Part shown: piece after piece, positions 34,080-47,365 of the stretch
How the letters are laid out: each line of letters opens with the position of its first letter
Position numbering within the stretch: position 1 is the first letter of the stretch
Source: Osmia lignaria lignaria
Lineage: Eukaryota > Arthropoda > Insecta > Hymenoptera > Megachilidae
Reading direction: 5' to 3'
Length of the DNA: 64,000 nucleotides
Assembly (NCBI RefSeq): GCF_051020975.1
Contig: NW_027478159.1
Span: forward strand, 13,098,501-13,162,500
Program-made: the position numbers and the translations under genes
The notes under the pieces: model-generated
Told to the model about the DNA's origin: nothing
Database searches by the model: none
Seen by the model: only the letters and a program-made list of their open reading frames with translations

Positions 34080-36011
34080 TCAGAAGCGTAGTTTTCGAGA
34101 TATATCGAGATATTTAAAAGTTCCGAAGCCGCACCAACATAATAGAGATACAGAAACACCGTGGCCCCTTTCTTTGAGATAACTCTGCACTAGTGCGAGC
34201 CGCAAATGCCACTTCCAGCTTAGCTGTGCAGAAGAAGAACAACAAGAAGAAGAAATATCTCGAAATATGTCCGTCAGGCCCCTTCCCTTGAGATAAATCT
34301 GCAAATATCTCGGAAACGAAGCGAGCTATGGCAAAATGTTAAGAGACCTTTTTTGTAGAGAATTAAGTTTCCTACTTTTTATGTTCTATGATATTTTTTG
34401 ATCAGATGCGCAGTTCTCGAGATATATCAAGATATTTAAAAGTTCCGAAGCCGCACCAACATAATAGAGATACAGAAACTCCGTGGCCCCTTTCTTTGAG
34501 ATAACTCTGCACTATTGCGAGCTGCAAATGCCACTTCCAGCTTAGCTGTGCAGAAGAAGAACAACAAGAAGAAGAAATATCTCGAAATATGTCCGTTAGG
34601 CCCCTTCCCTTGAGATAAATCTGCAAATATCTCGGAAACGAAGCGAGCTATGCCAAAATGTTAAGAGACCTTTTTTGTAGAGAATTATGTTTCCTACAAT
34701 TTATCTTCTATGATATTTTTTGATCAGAAGCGTAGTTTTCGAGATATATCGAGATATTTAAAAGTTCCGAAGCCGCACCAACATAATAGAGATACAGAAA
34801 CACCGTGGCCCCTTTCTTTGAGATAACTCTGCACTATTGCGAGCTGCAGATGCCACTTCCAGCTTAGCTCTGCAGAGGAAGAACAACAAGAAGAAGAAAT
34901 ATCTCGAAATATGTCCGTCAGGCCAGTTCCTTTGAGCTGAATCTGCAAATATCTCGGAAACGAAGCGAGCTATGGCAAAATGTTAAGAGACGTTTTTTGT
35001 AGAGAATTATGTTTCCTACAATTTATGTTCTATGATATTTTTTGATCAGAAGCGTAGTTTTCGAGATATATCGAGATATTTAAAAGTTCCGAAGCCGCAC
35101 CAACATAATAGAGATACAGAAACACCGTGGCCCCTTTCTTTGAGATAACTCTGCACTAGTGCGAGCCGCAAATGCCACTTCCAGCTTAGCTGTGCAGAAG
35201 AAGAACAACAAGAAGAAGAAACATCTCGAAATATGTCCGTCAGGCCCCTTCCCTTGAGATAAATCTGCAAATATCTCGGAAACGAAGCGAGCTATGGCAA
35301 AATGTGAAGAGACCTTTTTTGTAGAGAATTAAGTTTCCTACTTTTTATCTTCTATGATATTTTTTGATCAGATGCGTAGTTCTCGAGACATATCAAGGTA
35401 TTTAAAAGTTCCGAAGCCGCACCAACATAATAGAGATACAGAAACACCGTGGCCCCTTTCTTTGAGATAACTCTGCACTATTGCGAGCTGTAAATGCCAC
35501 TTCCAGCTTAGCTGTGCAGAAGAAGAACAACAAGAAGAAGAAATATCTCGAAATATGTCCGTCAGGCCCCTTCCCTTGAGATATATCTGCAAATATCTCG
35601 GAAACGAAGCGAGCTATGGCAAAATGTTAAGAGACCTTTTTTGTAGAGAATTATGTTTCCTACAATTTATGTTCTATGATATTTTTTGATCAGAAGCGTA
35701 GTTTTCTAGATATATCGAGATATTTAAAAGTTCCGAAGCCGCACCAACATAATAGAGATACAGAAACACCGTGGCCCCTTTCTTTGAGATAACTCTGCAC
35801 TAGTGCGAGCCGCAAATGCCACTTCCAGCTTAGCTGTGCAGAAGAAGAACAACAAGAAGAAGAAATATCTCGAAATATGTCCGTCAGGCCAGTTCCTTTG
35901 AGCTGAATCTGCAAATATCTCGGAAACGAAGCGAGCTATGGCAAAATGTTAAGAGACCTTTTTTGTAGAGAATTAAGTTTCCTACTTTTTATGTTCTATG
36001 ATATTTTTTGA
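34080..36011. repeat. Older 3-monomer period (966 bp, two copies)
   Basis: 34080/35046 (CACTAGTGCGAGCC with TTTCGAG junction), 34402/35368 and 34724/35690 pair at 966 bp. The diagnostic state is GGCCAGTTCCTTTGAGCTGA in arm B, near 34922 and 35888. Each pair has several differences (for example AAACTCCGTGG near 34477, GAGACATATCAAGGTATTT near 35385, TTCTAGATAT near 35704), so the duplication is older than those at 6-25 kb. Confidence 0.75.
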
Positions 36012-38265
36012 TCAGATGCGTAGTTTTCGAGATATATCGAGATATTTAAAAGTTCCGAAGCCGCACCAACATAATAGAGATACAGAAACACCGTGGCCCC
36101 TTTCTTTGAGATAACTCTGCGCTATTGCGAGCTGGAAACGCCACTTCCAGCTTAGCTGTGCAGAAGAAGAACAACAAGAAGAAGAAATATCTCGAAATAT
36201 GTCCGTCAGGCTCCTTCCCTTGAGATATTTCTGCAAATATCTCGGAAACGAAACGAGCTATGGCAAAATGTTAAGAGACCTTTTTTGTAGAGAATTAAGT
36301 TTCCTACTTTTTATGTTCTATGATATTTTTTGATCAGATGCGTAGTTCTCGAGATATATCAAGATATTTAAAAGTTCCGAAGCCGCACCAACATAATAGA
36401 GATACAGAAACACCGTGGCCCCTTTCTTTGAGATAACTCTGCACTATTGCGAGCTGGAAATGCCACTTCCAGTTTAGCTGTGCAGAAGAAGAACAACAAG
36501 AAGAAGAAATATCTCGAAATATGTCCGTCAGGCCCCTTCCCTTGAGATATATCTGCAAATATCTCGGAAACGAAACGAGCTATGGCAAAATCTTAAGAGA
36601 CCTTTTTTGTCGAGAATTAAGTTTCCTACTTTTTATGTTCTATGATATTTTTTGATCAGATGCGTAGTTCTCGAGATATATCAAGATATATAAAAGTTCC
36701 GAAGCCGCACTAACATAATAGAGATACAGAAACACCGTGGCCCCTTTCTTTGAGATAACTCTGCACTATTGCGAGCTGGAAATGCCACTTCCAGTTTAGC
36801 TGTGCAGAAGAAGAACAACAAGAAGAAGAAATATCTCGAAATATGTCCGTCAGGCCCCTTCCCTTGAGATATATCTGCAAATATCTCGGAAACCAAACGA
36901 GCTATGGCAAAATCTTCGGAGACCTTTTTTGTAGAGAATTATGTTTCCTACAATTTATGCTCTATGATATTTTTTGATCAGGAGCGTAGTTTTCGAGATA
37001 TATCGAGATATTTAAAAGTTCCGAAGCCGCACCAACATAATAGAGATACAGAAACACCGTGGCCCCTTTCTTTGAGATAACTCTGCACTAGTGCGAGCCG
37101 CAAAAGCCACTTCCAGCTTAGCTGTGCAGAAGAAGAACAACAAGAAGAAGAAATATCTCGAAATATGTCCGTCAGGCCCCTTCCCTTGAGATAAATCTGC
37201 ACATATCTCGGAAACGAAGCGAGCTATGGCAAAATGTTAAGAGACTTTATTTGTAGAGAATTAAGTTTCCTACTTTTTATGTTCTATGATATTTCTTGAT
37301 CAGATGCGTAGTTCTCGAGATATATCAAGATATTTAAAAGTTCCGAAGCCGCACCAACATAATAGAGATACAGAAACACCGTGGCCCCTTTCTTTGAGAT
37401 AACTCTGCGCTATTGCGAGCTGGAAACGCCACTTCCAGTTTAGCTGTGCAGAAGAAGAACAACAAGAAGAAGAAATATCTCGAAATATGTCCGTCAGGCC
37501 CCTTCCCTTGAGATATATCTGCAAATATCTCGGAAACGAAACGAGCTATGGCAAAATGTTAAGAGACCTTTTTTGTAGAGAATTAAGTTTCCTACTTTTT
37601 ATTTTCTATGATATTTTTTGATCAGATGCGTAGTTTTCGAGATATATCGAGATATTTAAAAGTTCCGAAGCCGCACCAACATAATGGAGATACAGAAACA
37701 CCGTGGCCCCTTTCTTTGAGATAACTCTGCACTAGTGCGAGCCGCAAAAGCCACTTCCAGTTTAGCTGTGCAGAAGAAGAACAACAAGAAGAAGAAATAT
37801 CTCGAAATATGTCCGTCAGGCCCCTTCCCTTGAGATATATCTGCAAATATCTCGGAAACGAAACGAGCTATGGCAAAATGTTAAGAGACCTTTTTTGTAG
37901 AGAATTAAGTTTCCTACTGTTTATGTTCTATGATATTTTTTGATCAGATGCGTAGTTCTCGAGATATATCAAGATATTTAAAAGTTCCGAAGCCGCACCA
38001 ACATAATAGAGATACAGAAACACCGTGGCCCCTTTCTTTCAGATAACTCTGCGCTATTGCGAGCTGGAAATGCCACTTCCAGTTTAGCTGTGCAGAAGAA
38101 GAACAACAAGAAGAAGAAATATCTCGAAATATGTCCGTCAGGCCCCTTCCCTTGAGATATATCTGCAAATATCTCGGAAACGAAGCGAGCTATGGCAAAA
38201 TGGTAAGAGACCTTTTTTGTAGAGAATTATGTTTCCTACAAGTTATGTTCTATGATATTTTTTGA
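36012..38265. repeat. Seven monomers rich in GAAACGAAACGAGC and CTGGAA states
   Basis: The monomers at 36012, 36334, 37300 and 37622 share GAAACGAAACGAGC; 36656 has a variant of it. Most carry GAGATATATC in arm B and CTGGAAATG or CTGGAAACG with CAGTTTAGC. 36656 is aberrant, with ATATATAAAAG, GCACTAACAT and AAAATCTTCGGAG. No exact multi-monomer period is evident; states alternate as in an old array reshuffled by small exchanges. Confidence 0.75.
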
Positions 38266-40197
38266 TCAGAAGCGTAGTTTTCGAGATATATCGAGATATT
38301 TAAAAGTTCCGAAGCCGCACCAACATAATAGAGATACAGAAACACCGTGGCCCCTTTCTTTGAGATAACTCTGCACTAGTGCGAGCCGCAAATGCCACTT
38401 CCAGCTTAGCTGTGCAGAAGAAAAACAACAAGAAGAAGAAATATTTCGAAATATGTCCGTCAGGCCCCTTCCCTTGAGATAAATCTGCACATATCTCGGA
38501 AACGAAGCGAGCTATGGCAAAATGTTAAGAGACCTTTTTTGTAGAGAATTAAGTTTTCTACTTTTTATGTTCTATGATATTTTTTGATCAGATGCGTTGT
38601 TCTCGAGATATATCAAGATATTTAAAAGTTCCGAAGCTGCACCAACATAATAGAGGTACAGAAACACCGTGGCCTCTTTCTTTGAGATAACTCTGCACTA
38701 TTGCGAGCTGCAAATGCCACTTCCAGCTTAGGTGTGCAGAAGAAGAACAACAAGAAGAAGAAATATCTCGAAATATGTCCGTCAGGCCCCTTCCCTTGAG
38801 ATAAATCTGCATATATCTCGGAAACGAAGCGAGCTATGGCAAAATGTTAAGAGACCTTTTTTGTAGACAATTAAGTTTCCTACTTTTCATGTTCTATGAT
38901 ATTTTTTGATCAGATGCGTAGTTCTCGAGATATATCAAGATATTTAAAAGCTCCGAAGCCGCACCAACATAATAGAGATACAGAAACATCGTGGCCCCTT
39001 TCTTTGAGATAACTCTGCACTATTGCGAGCTGCAAATGCCACTTCCAGCTTAGCTGTGCAGAAGAAGAACAACAAGAAGAAGAAATATCTCGAAATATGT
39101 CCGTCAGGCCCCTTCCCTTGAGATAAATCTGCGAATATCTCGGAAACGAAGCGAGCTATGGCAACATGTTTAGAGACTTTATTTGTAGAGAATTAAGTTT
39201 CCTACTTTTTATGTTCTATGATATTTTTTTATCAGATGCGTAGTTCCCGAGATATATCAAGATATTTAAAAGTTCCGAAGCCGCACCAACATAATAGAGA
39301 TACAGAAACACCGTGGCCCCTTTCTTTGAGATAACTCTCTACTATTGCGAGCTGGAAATGCCACTTCCAGTTTAGCTGTGCAGAAGAAGAACAACAAGAA
39401 GAAGAAATATCTCGAAATATGTCCGTCAGGCCCCTTCCCTTGAGATAAATCTGCAAATATCTCGAAAACGAAGCTAGCTATGGCAAAATGTTAAGAGACC
39501 TTTTTTGTAGAGAATTAAGGTTCCTACATTTTATGTTGTATGATATTTTTTGATCAGATTCGTATTTCTCGAGATATATCAAGATATTTAAAAGTTCCGA
39601 CGCCGCAGCAACATAATAGAGATACAGAAACACCGTGGCCTCTTTCTTTGAGATAACTCTGCACTATTGCGAGCTGCAAATGCCACTTCCATCTTAGCTG
39701 TGCAGAAGAGGAACAACAAGAAGAAGAAATATCTCGGAATATGTCCGTCAGGCCCCTTCCCTTGAGCTAAATCTGCAAATATCTCGGAAACGATGCCAGC
39801 TATGGGAAAATGTTAAGAGACCTTTTTTGTAGAGAATTAAGTTTCCTACTTTTTATGTTCAATGATATTTTTTGATCAGATGCGTAGTTCTCGAGATATA
39901 TCAAGATATTTAAAAGTTCCGAAGCCGCACCAACATAATAGAGATACAGAAACACCGTGGCCTCTTTCTTTGAGATAACTCTGCACTATTGCGCGCTGCA
40001 AATGCCACTTCCAGCTTAGCTGTGCAGAAGAAGAACAACAAGAAGAAGAAATATCTCGAAATATGTCCGTCAGGCCCCTTCCCTTGAGATAAATCTGCAA
40101 ATATCTCGGAAACGAAGCGAGCTATGGCAAAACGTTAAGAAACCTTTTTTGTAGAGAATTATGTTTCCTACAATTTATGTTCTATGATATTTTTTGA
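38266..40197. repeat. Six diverged monomers; part recurs 8,694 bp downstream
   Basis: The segment from about 38.8 to 39.45 kb matches about 47.5-48.15 kb at an offset of 27 monomers (8,694 bp). Shared rare states are AAAGCTCCGAAG, TCTGCGAATATC, GGCAACATGTTTAGAGAC, TTTTTTTATCAG and AGTTCCCGAG. 39554 is one of the most diverged monomers, with GATTCGTATTTCTCGAG, TTCCGACGCCGCAGCAAC and GAGCTAAATC/GATGCCAGC. Confidence 0.75.
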
Positions 40198-42129
40198 TCA
40201 GAAGCGTAGTTTTCGAGATATATCGAGATATTTAAAAGTTCCGAAGCCGCACCAACATAATAGAGATACAGAAACACCGTGGCCCCTTTCTTTGAGATAA
40301 CTCTGCACTCTTGCGAGCTGCAAATGCCACTTCCAGCTTCGCTGTGCAGAAGAAGAACAACAAGAAGAAGAAATATCTCGAAATATGTCCGTCAGGCCCC
40401 TTCCCTTGAGATAAATCTGCAAATATCTCGGAAACGAAGCGAGCTATGGCAAAATGTTAAGAGACCTTTTTTGTAGAGAATTAAGTTTCCTACTTTTTAT
40501 GTTCTATGATATTTTTTGATCAGATGCGTAGTTCTTGAGATATATCAAGATATTTAAAAGTTCTGAAGCTGCACCAACATAATAGAGATACAGAAACACC
40601 GTGGCCCCTTTCTTTGAGATAACTCTGCACTAGTGCGAGCCGCAAATGCCACTTCCAGCTTAGCTGTGCAGAAGAAGAACAACAAGAAGAAGAAATATCT
40701 CGAAATATGTCCGTTAGGCCCCTTCCCTTGAGATAAATGTGCAAATATCTCGGAAACGAAGCGAGCTATGGCAAAATGTTAAGAGACCTTTTTTGTAGAG
40801 AATTAAGTTTCCTACTTTTTATGTTCTATCATATTTTTTGATCAGATGCGTAGTTCTCGAGATATATCAAGATATTTAAAAGTTCCGAAGCCGCACCAAC
40901 ATAATAGAGATACAGAAACACCGTGGCCCCTTTCTTTGAAATAACTCTGCACTATAGCGAGCTGCAAATGCCACTTCCAGCTTCGCTGTGCAGAAGAAGA
41001 ACAACAAGAAGAAGAAATATCTCGAAATATGTCCGTCAGGCCCCTTCCCTTGAGATAAATCTGCAAATATCTCGGAAACGAAGCGAGCTATGGCAAAATG
41101 TTACGAGACCGTTTTTGTAGAGAATTAAGTTTCCTACTTTTTATGTTCTATAATGTTTTTTGATCAGATGCGTAGTTCTCGAGATATATCAAGATATTTA
41201 AAAGTTCCGAAGCCGCACCAACATAATAGAGATACAGAAACACCGTGGCCCCTTTCTTTGAGATAACTCTGCACTATTGCGAGCTGCAAATGCCACTTCC
41301 AGCTTAGCTGTGCAGAGGAAGAACAACAAGAAGAAGAAATATCTCGAAATATGTCCGTCAGGCCCCTTCCCTTGAGATATATCTGCAAATATCTCGGAAA
41401 CGAAGCGAGCTATGGCAAAATGTTAAGAGACCTTTTTTGTAGAGAATTATGTTTCCTACAATTTATGTTCTATGATATTTTTTGATCAGAAGCGTAGTTT
41501 TCGAGATATATCGAGATATTTAAAAGTTCCGAAGCCGCACCAACATAATAGAGATACAGAAACACCGTGGCCCCTTTCTTTGAGATAACTCTGCACTAGT
41601 GCGAGCCGCAAATGCCACTTCCAGCTTAGCTGTGCAGAAGAAGAACAACAAGAAGAAGAAATATCTCGAAATATGTCCGTCAGGCCCCTTCCCTTGAGAT
41701 AAATCTGCAAATATCTCGGAAACGAAGCGAGCTATGGCAAAATGTTAAGAGACCTTTTTTGTAGAGAATTAAGTTTCCTACTTTTTATCTTCTATGATAT
41801 TTTTTGATCAGATGCGTAGTTCTCGAGATATATCAAGATATTTAAAAGTTCCGAAGCCGCACCAACATAATAGAGATACAGAAACACCGTGGCCCCTCTC
41901 TTTGAGATAACTCTGCACTATTGCGAGCTGGAAATGCCACTTCCAGTTTAGCTGTGCAGAAGAAGAACAACAAGAAGCAAAAATATCTCGAAATATGTCC
42001 GTCAGGGCCCTTCCCTTGTGATAAATCTGCAAATATCTCGGAAACGAAGCGAGCTATGCCAAAATGTTAAGAGACCTTTTTTGTAGAGAATTATGTTTCC
42101 TACAATTTATCTTCTATGATATTTTTTGA
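40198..42129. repeat. Six monomers, two sharing CAGCTTCGCTGTG
   Basis: 40198 and 40842, two monomers apart, both carry CAGCTTCGCTGTGCAG (near 40336 and 40980), where other monomers have CAGCTTAGC. This change also opens a short plus-strand frame in these two monomers only. 40520 has GTTCTGAAGCTGC, 41164 has TATAATGTTTTTTG, and 41808 has CAAGAAGCAAAAATATC and CTTGTGATAAATC. Confidence 0.75.
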
Positions 42130-44145
42130 TCAGAAGCGTAGTTTTCGAGATATATCGAGATATTTAAAAGTTCCGAAGCCGCACCAACATAATAGAGATA
42201 CAGAAACACCGTGGCCCCTTTCTTTGAGATAACTCTGCACTATTGCGAGCTGCAGATGCCACTTCCAGCTTAGCTCTGCAGAAGAAGAACAACAAGAAGA
42301 AGAAATATCTCGAAATATGTCCGCCAGGCCCCTTCCCTTGAGATAAATCTGCATATATCTCGGAAACGAAGCGAGCTATGGCAAAATGTTAAGAGACCTT
42401 TTTTGTAGAGAATTAAGTTTTCTACTTTTTATGTTCTATGATATTTTTTGATCAGATGCGAAGTTCTCGAGATATATCAAGATATTTAAAAGTTCCGAAG
42501 CTGCACCAACATAATGGAGGTACAGAAACACCGTGGCCTCTTTCTTTGAGATAACTCTGCACTATTGCGAGCTGCAAATGCCATTTCCAGCTTAGCTGTG
42601 CAGAAGAAGAACAACAAGAAGAAGAAATATCTCGAAATATGTCCGTCAGGCCCCTTCCCTTGAGATAAATCTGCACATATCTCGGAAACGAAGCGAGCTA
42701 TGGCAAAATGTTAAGAGACCTTTTTTGTAGAGAATTAAGTTTCCTACTTTTTATATTCTATGATATTTTTTGATCAGACGCGTAGTTCTCGAGATATATC
42801 AAGATATTTAAAAGTTCGGAAGCCGCACCAACATAATTGAGATACAGAAACACCGTGGCCCCTTTCTTTGAGATAACTCTGCGCTATTGCGAGCTGGAAA
42901 CGCCACTTCCAGCGTAGCTGTGCAGAAGAAGAACAACAAGAAGAAGAAATATCTCGAAATATGTCCGTCAGGCCAGTTCCTTTGAGATAAATCTGCAAAT
43001 ATCTCGGAAACGAAGAGAGCTATGGCAAAATGTTAAGAGACCTTTTTTGTAGAGAATTAAGTTTCCTACTTTTTATGTTCTATGATATTTTTTGATCAGA
43101 TGCGTAGTTCTCGAGATATATCAAGATATTTAAAAGTTCCGAAGCCGCACCAACATAATAGAGATACAGAAACACCGTGGCCCCTTTCTTTGAGATAACT
43201 CTGCACTATTGCGAGCTGTAAATGCCACTTCCAGCTTAGCTGTGCAGAAGAAGAACAACAAGAAGAAGAAATATCTCGAAATATGTCCGTCAGGCCCCTT
43301 CCCTTGAGATATATCTGCAAATATCTCGGAAACGAAGCGAGCTATGGCAAAATGTTAAGAGACCTTTTTTGTAGAGAATTATGTTTCCTACGATTTATGT
43401 TCTATGATATTTTTTGATCAGAAGCGTAGTTTTCGAGATATATCGAGATATTTAAAAGTTCCGAAGCCGCACCAACATAATAGAGATACAGAAACACCGT
43501 GGCCCCTTTCTTTGAGATAACTCTGCACTATTGCGAGCTGCAAATGCCACTTCCAGCATAGCTGTGCAGAAGAAGAACAACCAGAAGAAGAAATATCTCG
43601 AAATATGTCCGTCAGGCCCCTTCCCTTGAGATAAATCTGCAAATATCTCGGAAACGAAGCGAGCTATGGCAAAATGTTAAGAGACTTTATTTGTAGAGAA
43701 TTAAGTTTCCTACTTTTTATGTTCCATGATATTTTTTGATCAGATGCGTAGTTCTCGAGATATATCAAGATATTTAAAAGTTCCGAAGCCGCACCAACAT
43801 AATAGAGATAAGGAAACACCGTGGCCCCTTTCATTCAGATAACTCTGCACTATTGCGAGCTGGAAATGCCACTTCCAGTTTAGCTGTGCAGAAGAAGAAC
43901 AACAAGAAGAAGAAATATCTCGAAATATGTCCGTCAGGCCCCTTCCCTTGAGATATATCTGCAAATATCTCGGAAACGAAGCGAGCTATGGCAAAATGTT
44001 AAGAGTCCTTTTTTGTAGAGAATAAAGTTTCCTACTTTTTATTTTCTATGATATTTTTTGATCAGATGCGTAGTTCTCGAGATATATCAAGATATTTAAA
44101 AGTTCCGAAGCCGCACCAACATAATAGAGATACAGAAACACCGTG
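42130..44145. repeat. 2.0-kb segment repeated at 3,220 bp, copy 1
   Basis: Matches 45350-47365 at an offset of ten monomers. Shared rare states: CCGCCAGGCC (near 42322), GCATATATCTCGG, CATTTCCAG (near 42581), TTTTTATATTC (near 42750), AAAGTTCGGAAG (42811), CAACCAGAAGAAG (near 43580), GATAAGGAAACACC (near 43808) and GAATAAAGTTTCC (near 44021). Private here: AATTGAG near 42837, CAGCATAGC near 43556 and TTTCATTCAG near 43830. Confidence 0.8.
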
Positions 44146-45349
44146 GCCCCTTTCTTTGAGATAACTCTGCACTATTGCGAGCTGCAAATGCCACTTCCAG
44201 CTTAGCTGTGCAGAAGAAGAACAACAAGAAGAAGAAATATCTCGAAATATGTCCGTTAGGCCCCTTCCCTTGTGATAAATCTGCAAATATCTCGGAAACG
44301 AAGCGAGCTATGCCAAAATGTTAAGAGACCTTTTTTGTAGAGAATTATGTTTCCTACAATTTATCTTCTATGATATTTTTTGATCAGAAGCGTAGTTTTC
44401 GAGATATATGGAGATATTTAAAAGTTCCGAAGCCGCACCAACATAATAGAGATACAGAAACACCGTGGCCCCTTTCTTTGAGATAACTCTGCACTAGTGC
44501 GAGCCGCAAATGCCACTTCCAAATTAGCTGTGCAGAAGAAGAACAACAAGAAGAAGAAATATTTCGAAATATGTCCGTCAGGCCCCTTCCCTTGAGATAA
44601 ATCTGCACATATCTCGGAAAGGAAGCGAGCTATGGCAAAATGCTAAGAGACCTTTTTTGTAGAGAATTAAGTTTTCTACTTTTTATGTTCTATGATATTT
44701 TTTGATCAGATGCGTTGTTCTCGAGATATATCAAGATATTTAAAAGTTCCGAAGCCGCACCAACATAATAGAGATACAGAAACACCGTGGCCTCTTTCTT
44801 TGAGATAACTCTGCACTATTGCGAGCTGCAAATGCCACTTCCAGCTTAGCTGTGCAGAAGAAGAACAACAAGAAGAAGAAATATCTCGAAATATGTCCGT
44901 CAGGCCAGTTCCTTTGAGCTGAATCTGCAAATATCTCGGAAACGAAGCGAGGTATGGCAAAATGTTAAGAGACCTTTTTTGTAGAGAATTAAGTTTCCTA
45001 CTTTTCATGTTCTATGATATTTTTTGATCAGAAGCGTAGTTTTCGAGATACATCGAGATATTTAAAAGTTCCGAAGCCGCACCAACATAATAGAGATACA
45101 GAAACACCGTGGCCCCTTTCTTTGAGATAGCTCTGCACTAGTGCGAGCCGCAAATGCCACTTCCAGCTTAGCTGTGCAGAAGAAGAACAACAAGAAGAAG
45201 AAATATCTCGAAATATGTCCGTCAGGCCCCTTCCCTTGAGATATATCTGCAAATATCTCGGAAACGAAGCGAGCTATGGCAAAATGTTAAGAGACCTTTT
45301 TTGTAGAGAATTATGTTTCCTACAAGTTATGTTCTATGATATTTTTTGA
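44146..45349. repeat. Spacer monomers between the 3,220-bp copies
   Basis: Contains the rest of 44062 and the monomers at 44384, 44706 and 45028. 44384 has ATATGGAGATATTT and CCAAATTAGC. 44706 has GGCCAGTTCCTTTGAGCTGA, tying it to 34724 and 35690, and reads GAGGTATGG. 45028 has GAGATACATCGAG and GAGATAGCTC. They follow no repeated order that I could see. Confidence 0.75.
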
Positions 45350-47365
45350 TCAGAAGCGTAGTTTTCGAGATATATCGAGATATTTAAAAGTTCCGAAGCC
45401 GCACCAACATAAAAGAGATACAGAAACACCGTGGCCCCTTTCTTTGAGATAACTCTGCACTATTGCGAGCTGCAAATGCCACTTCCAGCTTAGCTGTGCA
45501 GAAGAAGAACAACAAGAAGAAGAAATATCTCGAAATATGTCCGCCAGGCCCCTTCCCTTGAGATAAATCTGCATATATCTCGGAAACGAAGCGAGCTATG
45601 GCAAAATGTTAAGAGACCTTTTTTGTAGAGAATTAAGTTTTCTACTTTTTATGTTCTATGATATTTTTTGATCAGATGCGAAGTTCTCGAGATATATCAA
45701 GATATTTAAAAGTTCCGAAGCTGCACCAACATAATGGAGGTACAGAAACACCGTGGCCTCTTTCTTTGAGATAACTCTGCACTATTGCGAGCTGCAAATG
45801 CCATTTCCAGCTTAGCTGTGCAGAAGAAGAACAACAAGAAGAAGAAATATCTCGAAATATGTCCGTCAGGCCCCTTCCCTTGAGATAAATCTGCACATAT
45901 CTCGGAAACGAAGCGAGCTATGGCAAAATGTTAAGAGACCTTTTTTGTAGAGAATTAAGTTTCCTACTTTTTATATTCTATGATATTTTTTGATCAGACG
46001 CGTAGTTCTCGAGATATATCAAGATATTTAAAAGTTCGGAAGCCGCACCAACATAATAGAGATACAGAAACACCGTGGCCCCTTTCTTTGAGATAACTCT
46101 GCGCTATTGCGAGCTGGAAACGCCACTTCCAGCGTAGCTGTGCAGAAGAAGAACAACAAGAAGAAGAAATATCTCGAAATATGTCCGTCAGGCCAGTTCC
46201 TTTGAGATAAATCTGCAAATATCTCGGAAACGAAGAGAGCTATGGCAAAATGTTAAGAGACCTTTTTTGTAGAGAATTAAGTTTCCTACTTTTTATGTTC
46301 TATGATATTTTTTGATCAGATGCGTAGTTCTCGAGATATATCAAGATATTTAAAAGTTCCGAAGCCGCACCAACATAATAGAGATACAGAAACACCGTGG
46401 CCCCTTTCTTTGAGATAACTCTGCACTATTGCGAGCTGTAAATGCCACTTCCAGCTTAGCTGTGCAGAAGAAGAACAACAAGAAGAAGAAATATCTCGAA
46501 ATATGTCCGTCAGGCCCCTTCCCTTGAGATATATCTGCAAATATCTCGGAAACGAAGCGAGCTATGGCAAAATGTTAAGAGACCTTTTTTGTAGAGAATT
46601 ATGTTTCCTACGATTTATGTTCTATGATATTTTTCGATCAGAAGCGTAGTTTTCGAGATATATCGAGATATTTAAAAGTTCCGAAGCCGCACCAACATAA
46701 TAGAGATACAGAAACACCGTGGCCCCTTTCTTTGAGATAACTCTGCACTATTGCGAGCTGCAAATGCCACTTCCAGCTTAGCTGTGCAGAAGAAGAACAA
46801 CCAGAAGAAGAAATATCTCGAAATATGTCCGTCAGGCCCCTTCCCTTGAGATAAATCTGCAAATATCTCGGAAACGAAGCGAGCTATGGCAAAATGTTAA
46901 GAGACTTTATTTGTAGAGAATTAAGTTTCCTACTTTTTATGTTCCATGATATTTTTTGATCAGATGCGTAGTTCTCGAGATATATCAAGATATTTAAAAG
47001 TTCCGAAGCCGCACCAACATAGTAGAGATAAGGAAACACCGTGGCCCCTTTCTTTCAGATAACTCTGCACTATTGCGAGCTGGAAATGCCACTTCCAGTT
47101 TAGCTGTGCAGAAGAAGAACAACAAGAAGAAGAAATATCTCGAAATATGTCCGTCAGGCCCCTTCCCTTGAGATATATCTGCAAATATCTCGGAAACGAA
47201 GCGAGCTATGGCAAAATGTTAAGAGTCCTTTTTTGTAGAGAATAAAGTTTCCTACTTTTTATTTTCTATGATATTTTTTGATCAGATGCGTAGTTCTCGA
47301 GATATATCAAGATATTTAAAAGTTCCGAAGCCGCACCAACATAATAGAGATACAGAAACACCGTG
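45350..47365. repeat. 2.0-kb segment repeated at 3,220 bp, copy 2
   Basis: Same rare states as copy 1, at 45542, 45970, 46031, 46800, 47028 and 47241. Private here are AAAAGAGATAC near 45412, TTTTTCGATCAG near 46635 and CATAGTAGAG near 47022. The match stops near 47367, where GGCCTC replaces GGCCCC. Confidence 0.8.

Noticed and set aside
40279..41120. Two plus-strand frames of 65 codons (40279-40476 and 40923-41120)
   Set aside because: Both result from one substitution, CAGCTTAGC to CAGCTTCGC, which removes a stop in two related monomers. They begin at GTG and have no independent support.
44020..44027. AATAAA polyadenylation signal (also near 47240)
   Set aside because: It is a private substitution in one monomer and its 3,220-bp duplicate, with no associated transcript unit.
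44706..45008. A 100-codon minus-strand frame with a true ATG
   Set aside because: The ATG arises from a single TTTTCATG change in the linker of one monomer. The frame is the same satellite phase extended, so it is chance.
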